A stretch of DNA of 64,000 nt from Dyella mobilis (GTDB lineage Bacteria > Pseudomonadota > Gammaproteobacteria > Xanthomonadales > Rhodanobacteraceae), in assembly GCF_016904945.1 (NCBI RefSeq), contig NZ_JADIKF010000036.1, forward strand, positions 10,505 to 74,504. Reading direction: 5' to 3'. The position numbers and the translations under genes are program-made. Below, piece by piece: positions 9,222 through 17,487 of this stretch (its first letter is position 1; each line of letters starts with the position of its first letter). The notes below the pieces were generated by a model. The model did no database searches. It had not been told where the DNA came from and was given only the letters and a program-made list of their open reading frames with translations.

Positions 9222-10766
9222 TTACCAGGTTCGCGTCCCCGTGTACTGGAGAGCGCTCACCAAGGTTTCGTTCGCGTCGATCACCATCAACACCGTTTCC
9301 GTACCGTGTTGCCGTTTGACCAGGTAACTGTCCTGGCCGAACTTGGTGACTCCCGTGAAGGTGTAGGATTCGACCGGGCCGAGTTCAGCGAGAAACTTCT
9401 CCCGCGATGCCCTCTGCTCCGCGCGTATGCGGGCCAGGTCGTCGCTCATGCCGGCGCCGCTGACGGGGTCGCTGAGAAACAGCTGCAACGCTTTCTCGCT
9501 TCCCGGGAACGGCTTTTGCGCCTTGATGCGTGCCGCGAGCGCAGCGTTGATCCGCTCGGCGGTGGTGGCGTCGATGCGCGTCACGTCCAGCACGTCGCGC
9601 CCGTTCTGGCTGGCGATCAGTCGTGAGGCGCGGCCATCGGCGTCCATCACGAAATGCACCGTGGCCGGTCCCGGGCCGTCTTTCACGGCAAACAGCGCCT
9701 TGCCTGAAGGAGTCAGGTGGAAGGGTTTCGGCGCGGCGATCTGTCCGCTGATGCGGACCGTGAGACCGTCGCCGGCACGCGTCACCGTAACGAGCGAGGT
9801 GGGGCTGATCTGGTAGTAGCCGGTGTAGCGATCGAGCGATTCGCCGACCGGCGGGGTTACCTGTGCTGCAAAGGCCGCCATGCCCAAGGCAACGCAGAGC
9901 AACGCAGCTGCCGATGCGCGCGCCCATTTCTTGGGCTTGCGCAGCATCTGTCGAATACGCAATTCCAGGAACGATGCGGAATCGGCCATCGCCGGCAGCA
10001 CGCCGATGTGACTCGATTGGCGCTGGCCTACCTGGATCAGCGTTTCGCAATAAGCGCCAATATCATGACCGCCGAGCAGGACGCGGGCATCGCAGTCCAC
10101 TTCGATGGCGCGGCGCAAGCGGCGGAACTGCCACCACATCAGCGGATTCCAGGGCATCAGCGTCAACAGCACCAGGGCGATGGCGACGAGCTGCGGATCG
10201 CGCGCGTCCAGATGCGCTCGTTCGTGGGCGATGGCGCACCGCTGCGCTTCATGGTCCGCTTGCAACAGCCACGTCGGTACCACGATGCGCGAGCGCAGCA
10301 GGCCGACGACGGCCGGCCCTGCGTCGGGCGCGACCAGGATGCGTTCGCCGTACAAGCTTTTCTCGTTCCATCGGCGTTTGCGTCGATGCAGCAACGCGGA
10401 GCCCAAGGCAAGGGTCAGCAACATCAGCGCCGAGGCGGCTGCCCAGATTCCGCGCACCAAGGCATCGACGTTGCCGGATGTCTCATAGGGTTGTGCGTCG
10501 CCAAGATCCAGCAACACCGGAGGCATCGGTATCGATGTGGCATTGCGCAACACGATCGGGGTCGGTTCGGCGTGCGAGAGGAGCGTGTCGGGAAGCCGGA
10601 ACGATACGTACGCGATCGTCGTCGGAAGCACCAGCGAGCCAGCCAGCGATGCTGCCCACATCCATCGCGTCGCCGTCCGGCGGACTTTTGCCGCGCGTTC
10701 GGCCGCCAGTGCGGACGCACTCAGCGCGAACGTCACCAGGATGACGTACATCACCCAGGCGATCAT
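9222..10766 (-). CDS. M56-family membrane metallopeptidase (BlaR1/MecR1-like)
   Basis: 514 residues. The N-terminal third is membrane-spanning, and the zinc motif HExxH is present as HERAH at residues 181-185, with ExDxDA further on (AIEVDCDARVLL), as in BlaR1-type sensors. In this family the membrane protease cleaves or relieves the cognate BlaI repressor. The C-terminal half is not a penicillin-binding domain but an unrecognised region with two similar lipocalin/DUF-like stretches. The start overlaps the upstream BlaI stop by 4 bp (TGA/ATG at 10763-10766), so the two are coupled. No beta-lactamase lies nearby. Confidence 0.87.
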   Translation of the reverse strand: MIAWVMYVILVTFALSASALAAERAAKVRRTATRWMWAASLAGSLVLPTTIAYVSFRLPDTLLSHAEPTPIVLRNATSIPMPPVLLDLGDAQPYETSGNVDALVRGIWAAASALMLLTLALGSALLHRRKRRWNEKSLYGERILVAPDAGPAVVGLLRSRIVVPTWLLQADHEAQRCAIAHERAHLDARDPQLVAIALVLLTLMPWNPLMWWQFRRLRRAIEVDCDARVLLGGHDIGAYCETLIQVGQRQSSHIGVLPAMADSASFLELRIRQMLRKPKKWARASAAALLCVALGMAAFAAQVTPPVGESLDRYTGYYQISPTSLVTVTRAGDGLTVRISGQIAAPKPFHLTPSGKALFAVKDGPGPATVHFVMDADGRASRLIASQNGRDVLDVTRIDATTAERINAALAARIKAQKPFPGSEKALQLFLSDPVSGAGMSDDLARIRAEQRASREKFLAELGPVESYTFTGVTKFGQDSYLVKRQHGTETVLMVIDANETLVSALQYTGTRTW

Positions 10767-11140
10767 TCCGATTCATCCTCGTCGAAACGCTCGGCCAGCA
10801 GCTTGCGCATGCGGCGAATCTGCTCGGGGCTGAGCTTCTGCTCCGACACCAAATGCGAAAAGAGCAATTCCGCGGAGCCCTTGAACAGCTTTTCGGTCAG
10901 ATGCTGCACGGCGTTCTTGCGTGCAGCCTGCTGCTTGATGCTGGCGAAGTAGCGATGCCCGCGGCCTTCTTCTTCGTGCCCGACGTAGCCTTTGCCTTCG
11001 AGCGTGCGCAGCACGGTGAGCACGGTCGTATAGGCGAGTTCGTCGCTCAATCGTTCGCGAACCTCGGCAACCAGTGAGGGCCCGTGGTCCCACAGCGCCT
11101 GCATGACATCCGCTTCGCGATCGGTAAGGGCAATTTTCAT
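10763..11140 (-). CDS. BlaI/MecI/CopY family repressor
   Basis: 125 residues from ATG 11140 (longer in-frame starts up to 11203 would run through the operator DNA). Winged-helix motifs: LTDREADVMQALWDHGP and AYTTVLTVLRTLEGKGYV, the typical recognition helix of BlaI proteins, then a wing with GRGHRYFA and a C-terminal dimer region ending ERFDEDESE. Encoded upstream of and overlapping the M56 protease gene; two matched dyads sit in its promoter, indicating autorepression. Confidence 0.9.
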   Translation of the reverse strand: MKIALTDREADVMQALWDHGPSLVAEVRERLSDELAYTTVLTVLRTLEGKGYVGHEEEGRGHRYFASIKQQAARKNAVQHLTEKLFKGSAELLFSHLVSEQKLSPEQIRRMRKLLAERFDEDESE

Positions 11141-11159
11141 GCTGGCTGTTCGCTCCCTT

Positions 11160-11179
11160 TCTACTATGGATGTAGTAGA
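11160..11179. promoter_or_regulatory. BlaI operator dyad, promoter-proximal
   Basis: TCTACTA-TGGATG-TAGTAGA, a perfect 7-bp inverted repeat. It overlaps the predicted -10 box and lies 20 bp from the blaI-like start codon. BlaI-family sites contain TACTA/TAGTA half-sites. Confidence 0.8.
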
Positions 11180-11203
11180 TACCTGGGGTGCGCGGCTTGT
11201 CAA
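11176..11203 (-). promoter_or_regulatory. Promoter of the BlaI/M56 operon
   Basis: Read on the minus strand: -35 TTGACA (11203-11198), 16-bp spacer, -10 TATCTA (11181-11176). The -35 lies inside the distal operator and the -10 touches the proximal one, so bound repressor would block RNA polymerase. Confidence 0.6.
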
Positions 11204-11219
11204 CTATGAGATTAGTTGA
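11200..11219. promoter_or_regulatory. BlaI operator dyad, distal
   Basis: TCAACTA-TGAGAT-TAGTTGA, a perfect 7-bp inverted repeat. Its centre is exactly 40 bp from that of the first dyad and both share the pattern TCNACTATGNGATNTAGTNGA in loose form. Confidence 0.8.
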
Positions 11220-11245
11220 TGGATGGCGGTCGAGCGGCCGCTGAA

Positions 11246-11701
11246 TCAGCCCGCGCCAGTCGACTCCAGCAGCAGGTATTCGCCCTCGTCGGTTGCACCC
11301 GATCCTGCCTCGGTAAAGCCAAGTGCCCGATAAAACGCGAGTGCGGGCGTGTTGGCGCACAGGCATTTCAACCGATAGCGCGTCTTTGGCCAGCCGGGCA
11401 GCGCTTGCAAGAGTGCGCTGCCGACGCCTCGGCGAAAACTCGAAGGATCGACGTGAAGATGGTGAATGAACTGATCCGGCTCCCAGACGGAAATCATGCC
11501 GATCAATCGGGCAGGAGTTTCCTCCGCCACGAGCAACAGCTCGCCGTGGGTCTGCTGGTCGAAATCATCGATTCGAAACGAGTCGGCAGGCTGCCAGGCG
11601 AAGGCCTGGCGCCGCGAGGCAAAAAACAGTTCGCGAAGGGGCGGCAGGTCTGCCGTGGTGGCGAGTCGCACCGTTGCAGTCGTGATCCGTGGCGTGATCA
11701 A
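11246..11701 (-). CDS. GNAT family N-acetyltransferase
   Basis: About 151 residues. The GNAT acetyl-CoA loop is seen as FRRGVGSALLQAL, preceded by the beta strand FIHHLHVDPS and followed by NTPALAFYRALGFTEAG, a classic motif A/B arrangement. It transfers an acetyl group to an amine; substrate unknown. The start is uncertain: TTG 11701 overlaps the upstream gene's stop, a GTG lies 14 codons further in (VRLATTADLPPL), and longer starts lie inside the neighbouring gene. Its 4-bp overlap with the Lnt-like gene suggests co-transcription. Confidence 0.83.
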   Translation of the reverse strand: MITPRITTATVRLATTADLPPLRELFFASRRQAFAWQPADSFRIDDFDQQTHGELLLVAEETPARLIGMISVWEPDQFIHHLHVDPSSFRRGVGSALLQALPGWPKTRYRLKCLCANTPALAFYRALGFTEAGSGATDEGEYLLLESTGAG

Positions 11702-13179
11702 GTCGCGTCGCCGGTACGTGTTGCGGTATCGAGCGGCGCCTTGCGCAACCGCAGTCGCTGCGCGATTGCCCACAACAGCAAGGCCAATGCCACCCATGCG
11801 AACCAGTCGCCGAGCTGCTGGTACAGCGTGGCGGCGTGGGCGGTGGGTACGTCGGCGATGAGCGTCGCGAACGGTGCCGTATTGGTACGCACTTCGGCAA
11901 GGATGCGCCCGCGGTTGTCGCTTACGTAGAGGCTGCCGTTCTTGGCGGCGCGAACCAGGTTGAAGCCGTTCTCCACGCCGCGCATCAGGGCGATGTGGCC
12001 ATGGAAGATCCAGTCAACGTTGAAGTCCCACGCCGGCACCAGCATGAGCCCGGTACCAGCCTTGCCGTAGCGGCGCGACGGGTTCGCAAAATCCATGTCC
12101 TTGCAAATGGCGACGCCCCAGGTACCCGTTGCGTGCGACAGCAAGGTCATCGATGTGCCGGGCGTGAATTTCAGCTCGAACGGCGGCAGCATGTGTTCTT
12201 TGTGGTATTCCAGCGTCGCCGCGTGCGGAGTGTATACGCGGGCTGCGTTGTAGTCGGCCTTGGTTGCTTCGTGGTCCACGCCGGCAACCAGGGTGACTCC
12301 GCTTTGGTCGGCGATGGCCTGCAGGATCGCGTCGGCGCTAGCTGCGTCGTCATGAGTCACGGTGCCGACTTTTTCCGGAATCACGACCACCTTGGCACCT
12401 TGCGCGGCCAGTTTGGCCACTTCGTCTGCGTATGCTTGCAGCAGGCGATCGGTGGGCGCCCCTTTGGCCGCCACGTTGTCGTTGTCGGGCGCATCCGATG
12501 CCACCAAGCCGACCTTCAACGTTGGTCCGCCCACCGGCGACATCAAACGCACCGTGCCGAAAACCAGCACGGCAGCCAGCACGGCAATTTCAGCACCGAC
12601 GATCCAGGCTGCCCGCCTGGGCGCATCGCGGTACAGATAAGCGCCGATCGCCAGCGCGGCCGGAAACGAAAACACCAGGAAGCTCATGCCCCAGGGGCCG
12701 GTCAGCGATGCCAATTGCAGGAACGGCAAAAACCGTAGTTGCGAATAGGCAAGGCTGATCGCCGTGCCCGAAGAGCTTGCCAGGTTGACGATGTATTCGA
12801 ACGACGCCCAGGCTGCCGGTACCGACAGCAGCGCACTGATATAGGCGCCACGGCGCAGCAATGCCCGGAACAGCAGCACCGTGGCGGTAAATACCAGTGC
12901 CATGGTGCTGAAGTTGATCAGGTAGTCCGCGGCGGGCACCTCGATCAACCCGTGCAGATAACTCCACATGTTGAGCGTGCCGGCAAACCATGCAACGAAC
13001 GCGACAATGGCTGTACGAAAGGCCGACGCACGCGTCGCGATCAGCAATACGGGCAATGGTGCCAGCCACAGCAGCGGCCACATCGGCTCCATGCCGGTGC
13101 CGAACCACAGGAGTACCGCACTGAGAGCGACGGCGGCGACGCAGGTGCTGACGCGCTTGGGATCAAGCCAGGATGCCAT
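11698..13179 (-). CDS. Apolipoprotein N-acyltransferase-like membrane nitrilase
   Basis: 493 residues. The N-terminal ~215 residues hold about six hydrophobic helices; the rest is a carbon-nitrogen hydrolase domain with a plausible Glu-Lys-Cys triad (IPEK, YHKEHMLPPFE, AICKDMDF). This is the layout of Lnt, which acylates lipoproteins at the periplasmic face. Residue spacing differs from classical Lnt (PPFE in place of PFGE), so it may be a paralogue with another amide or lipid substrate. ATG 13179 has GGAG 8 bp upstream and overlaps the TetR stop by 17 bp, so regulator and enzyme form one unit. Confidence 0.78.
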   Translation of the reverse strand: MASWLDPKRVSTCVAAVALSAVLLWFGTGMEPMWPLLWLAPLPVLLIATRASAFRTAIVAFVAWFAGTLNMWSYLHGLIEVPAADYLINFSTMALVFTATVLLFRALLRRGAYISALLSVPAAWASFEYIVNLASSSGTAISLAYSQLRFLPFLQLASLTGPWGMSFLVFSFPAALAIGAYLYRDAPRRAAWIVGAEIAVLAAVLVFGTVRLMSPVGGPTLKVGLVASDAPDNDNVAAKGAPTDRLLQAYADEVAKLAAQGAKVVVIPEKVGTVTHDDAASADAILQAIADQSGVTLVAGVDHEATKADYNAARVYTPHAATLEYHKEHMLPPFELKFTPGTSMTLLSHATGTWGVAICKDMDFANPSRRYGKAGTGLMLVPAWDFNVDWIFHGHIALMRGVENGFNLVRAAKNGSLYVSDNRGRILAEVRTNTAPFATLIADVPTAHAATLYQQLGDWFAWVALALLLWAIAQRLRLRKAPLDTATRTGDAT

Positions 13180-13744
13180 GGATGTGTCTCCGAAACGATC
13201 GTTCATAGAAAGCGCGGAATTGATCGGCCGAGAGCGCCATGCGCCCGCCGAGATAAAGCATGATGAGCCCGTGCGACAGGGCGCCCATTTCAAATACCAC
13301 TTCCCACAGGTCGTCCTTGCGCAGTTCGCCGCTGGCGATGCCTTCCTCGACGACGTCCGCCATTTGATTGGCGGTGGGCGACAGGCGCGCCTTGAAGTCC
13401 TGTGGATAGACGCGCGCGCCTGTGCGCTTCTGTAAAAACATCAGCTCGAACAGCCGCGGATTTTGCAGTGCGTGTTCAAGATAGATATTCCCCACCTGCA
13501 CCAGGCGCGTTTCCAGCTTGCCGCGGAAGCGCCGTTTTTTTAGCGACGCGGCCAGCTCCTGGAAACCTGCGTTGGCCACGGCGTTTAACAGCGCTTCCCG
13601 ATCAGGGTAATGGCGATAGATCGCCATGGGCGTAATGCCCACGGCGCCGGCCACCCGGCGCATGCTCACCGCCTCGGCGCCTTCTTGCTCCAATAGCTCG
13701 CGGGCGGCGCAGGCGATCTTCTCGGCGGTGTTCGGAGTCGTCAT
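13163..13744 (-). CDS. TetR/AcrR family transcriptional regulator
   Basis: 193 residues from ATG 13744. The helix-turn-helix is AVSMRRVAGAVGITPMAIYRHYPDREALLNAV, near residues 25-55, the standard TetR DNA-binding segment; the C-terminal part is the ligand/dimer domain. It directly precedes and overlaps the Lnt/nitrilase-like gene, so it most likely represses that gene and itself through the dyad at 13744-13760. Longer in-frame starts would place the operator inside the gene. Confidence 0.9.
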   Translation of the reverse strand: MTTPNTAEKIACAARELLEQEGAEAVSMRRVAGAVGITPMAIYRHYPDREALLNAVANAGFQELAASLKKRRFRGKLETRLVQVGNIYLEHALQNPRLFELMFLQKRTGARVYPQDFKARLSPTANQMADVVEEGIASGELRKDDLWEVVFEMGALSHGLIMLYLGGRMALSADQFRAFYERSFRRHIHGILA

Positions 13745-13760
13745 GTATACACTGTATACA
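13744..13760. promoter_or_regulatory. TetR autoregulatory operator
   Basis: TGTATAC-ACT-GTATACA, a perfect 7-bp inverted repeat touching the tetR-like start codon. TetR-family regulators bind such palindromes in their own promoters; assignment is by position. Confidence 0.7.
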
Positions 13761-13845
13761 TGGATGACCCAAGGCTGCAAGTGCAGGCAGTCCGCCTGCC
13801 GCAGGTAGGTCGAAAGAGGTTATGCCAAGCGTTCGCGACTGGCGT

Positions 13846-16818
13846 TTATCGCGCCTTGGCTTTGGCGGAATGCCATTGCGCCATGAACTCCGTCAGCCGC
13901 TCCGGCTTGCCCAGATAGAAGCCCTGCGCGGCGTCGCATCCGTGCTTGTATAGCCAGCGATATTGCGAAGACCGCTCGATGCCTTCGGCAATTACCTGGA
14001 TCTTCAGGCTCTTGCCCAGCGCAATGATCGCTTCGCAGATGGTGGACGACCTGGCATCCCAGTCGACGTTGCGGATAAAGGCCTGGTCGATTTTCAGCAT
14101 GTCGATCGGCAGGTCGCGCAAATAGGAAAGGCTGGAAAATCCCGTGCCGAAATCGTCGAGCGCCACGGCCACGCCATCGGCCTTCAACTGTTTCATGATG
14201 CCGATGGCCTTGTCCTTGTGCTCGATCAGGCTGCTTTCCGTCAATTCGATGTGAATGGCGCGCTCGGCCAGGGAGTAGGCCTGGCGAATGGCGCGCAGGT
14301 TCGCCACCAGGTCGCTGCGCAATTCAGCAGGCGAAATGTTGACGCCGATCGGCAAGACGTCGAAGCCGGCCTCCTTGAGCTGCAGGCTGGCCTTGGCGGC
14401 CTGGTTCAATACCCAGCGCCCGAGCGGCACGATCAGGCCGGATTCCTCGCACATGGGAATGAACGTCGACGGCAGGATGATGGTGCCGTCGTCTTGCGGC
14501 CATCGGATGAGCGCTTCCAATCCGACCAGCTGCCGATCCGGGTAATTGGTGACGGGCTGGAAATGCAGCTCGAATTCGTGCCGCTTCACGGCCCGCCGCA
14601 GGCGAGCGGAAAGATGCAGTTTTTCCCTGGATTGCTGTGCGAGCGAAGCCGTGAAGTAGTGGATGGGCTGGCCGCTTCGGATGTGCGCGTGCGAAGCCAG
14701 CGCGGCATGCCCTAGCAGCACGTCGCTTTGAGCGCTGTCACGCGGATGATTGGCAACGCCGATCACCACGTCGATCTGGTGCTGGGTTTCCTCGTAGTGC
14801 AAGGGCTCGGTGATGGCTTGCACGATTTCGTGCAGCTTGACGGGGGTAAGTTGGCCGGCGGGGGCGACCAGCGCGAATGCCTCGTTGGTCACCGTCGCCA
14901 AGAACGCGCCGTTACCCGCGTACTGAATGAGGCGCTCGGCAACGCCCTGCAGGATGCCGGTGGGCACGTCGATGCCGAACGTATCGGCGATCGCATCCAG
15001 GCCGATCAGCTGCATATAAGCGATATCGAAATTCGAACCTCCGGCGATCAGGTCGTCCAGCCGATGGAAAAGGGCGTGCTGATTGGGCAGGCGGGTGGTG
15101 ACGTCATGCAGGGCCTGGTAGGCCATTTCACGTTCGCCGGCCAGATGCGCCGTGATGTCTTCGGCCAGCACAAGGCGTGCCGGCCTACCGTTGAAGACGA
15201 TATTGGCCGCATGGATGCGCACGTCGATGGCTTGTCCGCTTTTGGTGCGATGCACCCACTCTCTGGGCGCTTTCCTGGCTTCCGACGACGTAGACAGGTG
15301 GGTGACCAGGTCCGGGTGCCACTCCGGGTCCCGGATATCCAGGATCGTCATGCCCAGGAATTCTTCGCGCGTGTAGTCGTAGGCCTTTTGGGCCGCCGCA
15401 TTCACTTCCAGAAAATTCAGCGTGGCAACATCGAATACCCAGAAAGGAAGAGGGTTGTGGTCGAACAGCGAGCGAAAGCGTTGTTCGCTCTCTGCTTGCT
15501 GCTGATGAGCTTCCCATTGTTCGGTCACGTCGACCACCGTGCCGGTCATGCGCTTCACGCCAGCCTGGTCGACCACCAGCTGCCCGCCGGCGGAAAGTCG
15601 GCGCAGGTTGCCATCCGGCCGCTTGATGTGGAACTCGGCACGCAACGGTGCATCGTTTCTCCAGGCGATCTTTACCTGCTCGATCAAATGCTCCCGGTCC
15701 TTCGGCACGATCAACGACAGAAATTCAGGCACGCTTGCGTTGCTGCGTCCATCGGCAAAGCCAAAAATTTCGCCCGCTTCGTCGGTGCACTGGAAATGAC
15801 CGTCGTGCAAGGTCCAGATGGCGGTTCTGCCCACCCGTTGCGCAACGTGCAGGTCGTGGGTTTTGGCTTGCAGGCTCTGGATGTAGTAACGCTGCATGCG
15901 CGTGGCGCGGTACATCACGCTTTGCAGGCTGACAAAAGCAAACAGGTAGAGCAGGTAGAAAGCGATTGCCGTGGCGACCTGCCGGTGCCAGGGAGCGAGC
16001 GCCCGCTGATAGTTGATGCCGGCAATCACTCTGAACGGGTAGGGCTCGGTCTGCGCTTGGGCCCAAAGCGGAGCGACGTCGTGCAACCCGAAGAAACTGC
16101 CGACCCACCATGGCGGGCTCGAATCGCCCGGGGCGGGGGCGGCAGCTTCGTTGCCGCCCTGAACGATGGTCTGCCCGGCAACATCGACCACCTTGAAGAA
16201 AATATCGTTGATGTGCGGGATGTTTTCGGCGGTGCGCTTCAAGGCGTTGGCCTGGACATCTCCGACGACCCATTGATGCGCCGCCAGCGGCGCCACGACG
16301 GACAAGGTCGGGCCGCGTGGCGTATCCGTAAGCGGGCCAAAGCAGGGTGCTTCGCCGGGCACCGGCGCATCCGTGTGGCACGTTGCCAGTGCCGCGCGGG
16401 CGGGTACGGTCGTGGTGGCGTCTCCTTTGGGTGCCGCCGTATCGACGAAGGCGATGCCGAGAATTTGCGGTTGCCGCCGAAGTATCTCCGCGATCAATCC
16501 CTGCAGCAGTGCATCGCTTTGCTGCGGTGCAGTGCGTTGCAGGCGGTTGGATTCCTCGGCAACGAACGTGATGGCGTTGGCGCTGGTGCGCAACGGGACG
16601 CGTATCGCTTGCGCCACGTTGAGGGCTACTTCGCTCGAGCGATGGCTGCTCTCGTTCAATTGCGAGCGCAGATCGGACCTCAAGCCGTTCAACAGGATGA
16701 TCAGCAGCAGCACGGCGGTAATGCTGCCGAATACAAACAGGGTCGACTGGGATGGGACCTTGGGAGGGGCGCTTACCGTCGTCACGCGGCGGCGCCCCGC
16801 ATCGGGCTGCCTGCCCAC
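13846..16818 (-). CDS. Membrane sensor with PAS, degenerate GGDEF and EAL domains
   Basis: Up to 990 residues. Two transmembrane helices (about 27-46 and 285-305) flank a periplasmic sensor region. Two PAS-like domains follow (about 325-430 and 440-555), then a GGDEF-type domain in which the catalytic GGDEF is replaced by TNEAF. The C-terminal EAL domain (about 731-990) keeps EALIRW, NISP, ELTES, DDFGTG, KIDQ and AEGIE. It should hydrolyse cyclic di-GMP but not make it. GTG 16818 is the longest start; a GTG at 16785 (VTTVSAPPK) is equally plausible. Single gene, no operon partner. Confidence 0.9.
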   Translation of the reverse strand: MGRQPDAGRRRVTTVSAPPKVPSQSTLFVFGSITAVLLLIILLNGLRSDLRSQLNESSHRSSEVALNVAQAIRVPLRTSANAITFVAEESNRLQRTAPQQSDALLQGLIAEILRRQPQILGIAFVDTAAPKGDATTTVPARAALATCHTDAPVPGEAPCFGPLTDTPRGPTLSVVAPLAAHQWVVGDVQANALKRTAENIPHINDIFFKVVDVAGQTIVQGGNEAAAPAPGDSSPPWWVGSFFGLHDVAPLWAQAQTEPYPFRVIAGINYQRALAPWHRQVATAIAFYLLYLFAFVSLQSVMYRATRMQRYYIQSLQAKTHDLHVAQRVGRTAIWTLHDGHFQCTDEAGEIFGFADGRSNASVPEFLSLIVPKDREHLIEQVKIAWRNDAPLRAEFHIKRPDGNLRRLSAGGQLVVDQAGVKRMTGTVVDVTEQWEAHQQQAESEQRFRSLFDHNPLPFWVFDVATLNFLEVNAAAQKAYDYTREEFLGMTILDIRDPEWHPDLVTHLSTSSEARKAPREWVHRTKSGQAIDVRIHAANIVFNGRPARLVLAEDITAHLAGEREMAYQALHDVTTRLPNQHALFHRLDDLIAGGSNFDIAYMQLIGLDAIADTFGIDVPTGILQGVAERLIQYAGNGAFLATVTNEAFALVAPAGQLTPVKLHEIVQAITEPLHYEETQHQIDVVIGVANHPRDSAQSDVLLGHAALASHAHIRSGQPIHYFTASLAQQSREKLHLSARLRRAVKRHEFELHFQPVTNYPDRQLVGLEALIRWPQDDGTIILPSTFIPMCEESGLIVPLGRWVLNQAAKASLQLKEAGFDVLPIGVNISPAELRSDLVANLRAIRQAYSLAERAIHIELTESSLIEHKDKAIGIMKQLKADGVAVALDDFGTGFSSLSYLRDLPIDMLKIDQAFIRNVDWDARSSTICEAIIALGKSLKIQVIAEGIERSSQYRWLYKHGCDAAQGFYLGKPERLTEFMAQWHSAKAKAR

Positions 16819-17217
16819 TGGCAGGTTTCAGGTGCAACGAGGCGGGCAGATAAAGGCGCGCGGTGGCTCGATGGCCGTGTCGAGGCGCGCAAAAGGGCAT
16901 TTACGGGCTGTTTTCGCAACTCCACGAGGTGCTCCACACATTGCCGCGCTGCTTTGTTTGTGCTGGCCGACTGCGGACCTATTGCAGCACAAAATGACAA
17001 GGTTTCGTACGTTATCGGTATCAGTCTGCCGCGGTACGTGCTTACCGTTTGCTGAAGGTGGCGTGCCGCGTTTTTGGCGGGTTTATCTGAACTGCCGAGT
17101 ATTTTGTCATCGCCGGCGCAAGCCAGCCTTTGCTCCCGCGCCTGCCGGTCAGTGCATGCATCTCCGGTAAATGGGGAGAACGGGATGCCCAAGTGCCTTC
17201 TCTCTGGCAGGCGGCCG
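16819..17217. other. Intergenic, no gene seen
   Basis: About 400 bp between the EAL gene and the regulatory module at 17218. Both strands were read; ORFs here lack ribosome sites and resemble nothing known. It should hold the EAL promoter on the minus strand, but I could not place one. Confidence 0.5.
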
Positions 17218-17272
17218 GTCTCAAAAATGAGACAACTGGACATGTCTCCTTATGCGATTCTCGCGTAGCATC
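17218..17272 (+). promoter_or_regulatory. Shared upstream element, copy A
   Basis: GTCTCA-AAAA-TGAGAC (17218-17233), 5 bp, GACATGTC palindrome (17239-17246), 19 bp, TAGCATC (17266-17272). The same three blocks with the same spacings recur at 27069-27123. TAGCAT resembles a -10 box and no good -35 is found, so the dyads may bind an activator. The protein is unidentified. Confidence 0.65.
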
Positions 17273-17349
17273 CAATAAGTCTAGGCGCTCATAAAAATTT
17301 CACACAAATAGACGCAAGCGGGCGAGTTCGATGACGTCCAGGGGGATAA

Positions 17350-17487
17350 ATGCATTGCCGTGCTCAAGCCGCCTCGAACCTTCCCAGGTTCGGGTCCAGC
17401 CTTTTGTTGCCCAGGTGGAGCGGCAATCCTCGGACACACGTGGCATCAGGCGCGATCGGGCGCACGCTTTTGCGCGAAAGCAAATGA
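17350..17487 (+). CDS. 45-residue upstream ORF, leader peptide A
   Basis: Starts at ATG 17350 with AGGGGG at 17340-17345. Its N-terminus MHCRAQAASNLPR aligns with the peptide at 27217 (MDRRVQAVSDLPR). Its TGA (17485-17487) overlaps the start of the next gene as ATGA, so translation is probably coupled. A perfect 7-bp hairpin with a 4-base loop lies at 17375-17392, 25 bases into the ORF. Too short to judge by composition; evidence is the ribosome site, the overlap and the second copy. Confidence 0.6.
   Translation: MHCRAQAASNLPRFGSSLLLPRWSGNPRTHVASGAIGRTLLRESK
17375..17392 (+). ncRNA. Conserved hairpin of the leader module, copy A
   Basis: CGAACCT-TCCC-AGGTTCG. The copy at 27242 is CGGACCT-GCCC-AGGTCCG: an A-T pair has become G-C while the stem stays perfect. 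It sits at the same offset from the upstream ORF start in both copies. Confidence 0.6.
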
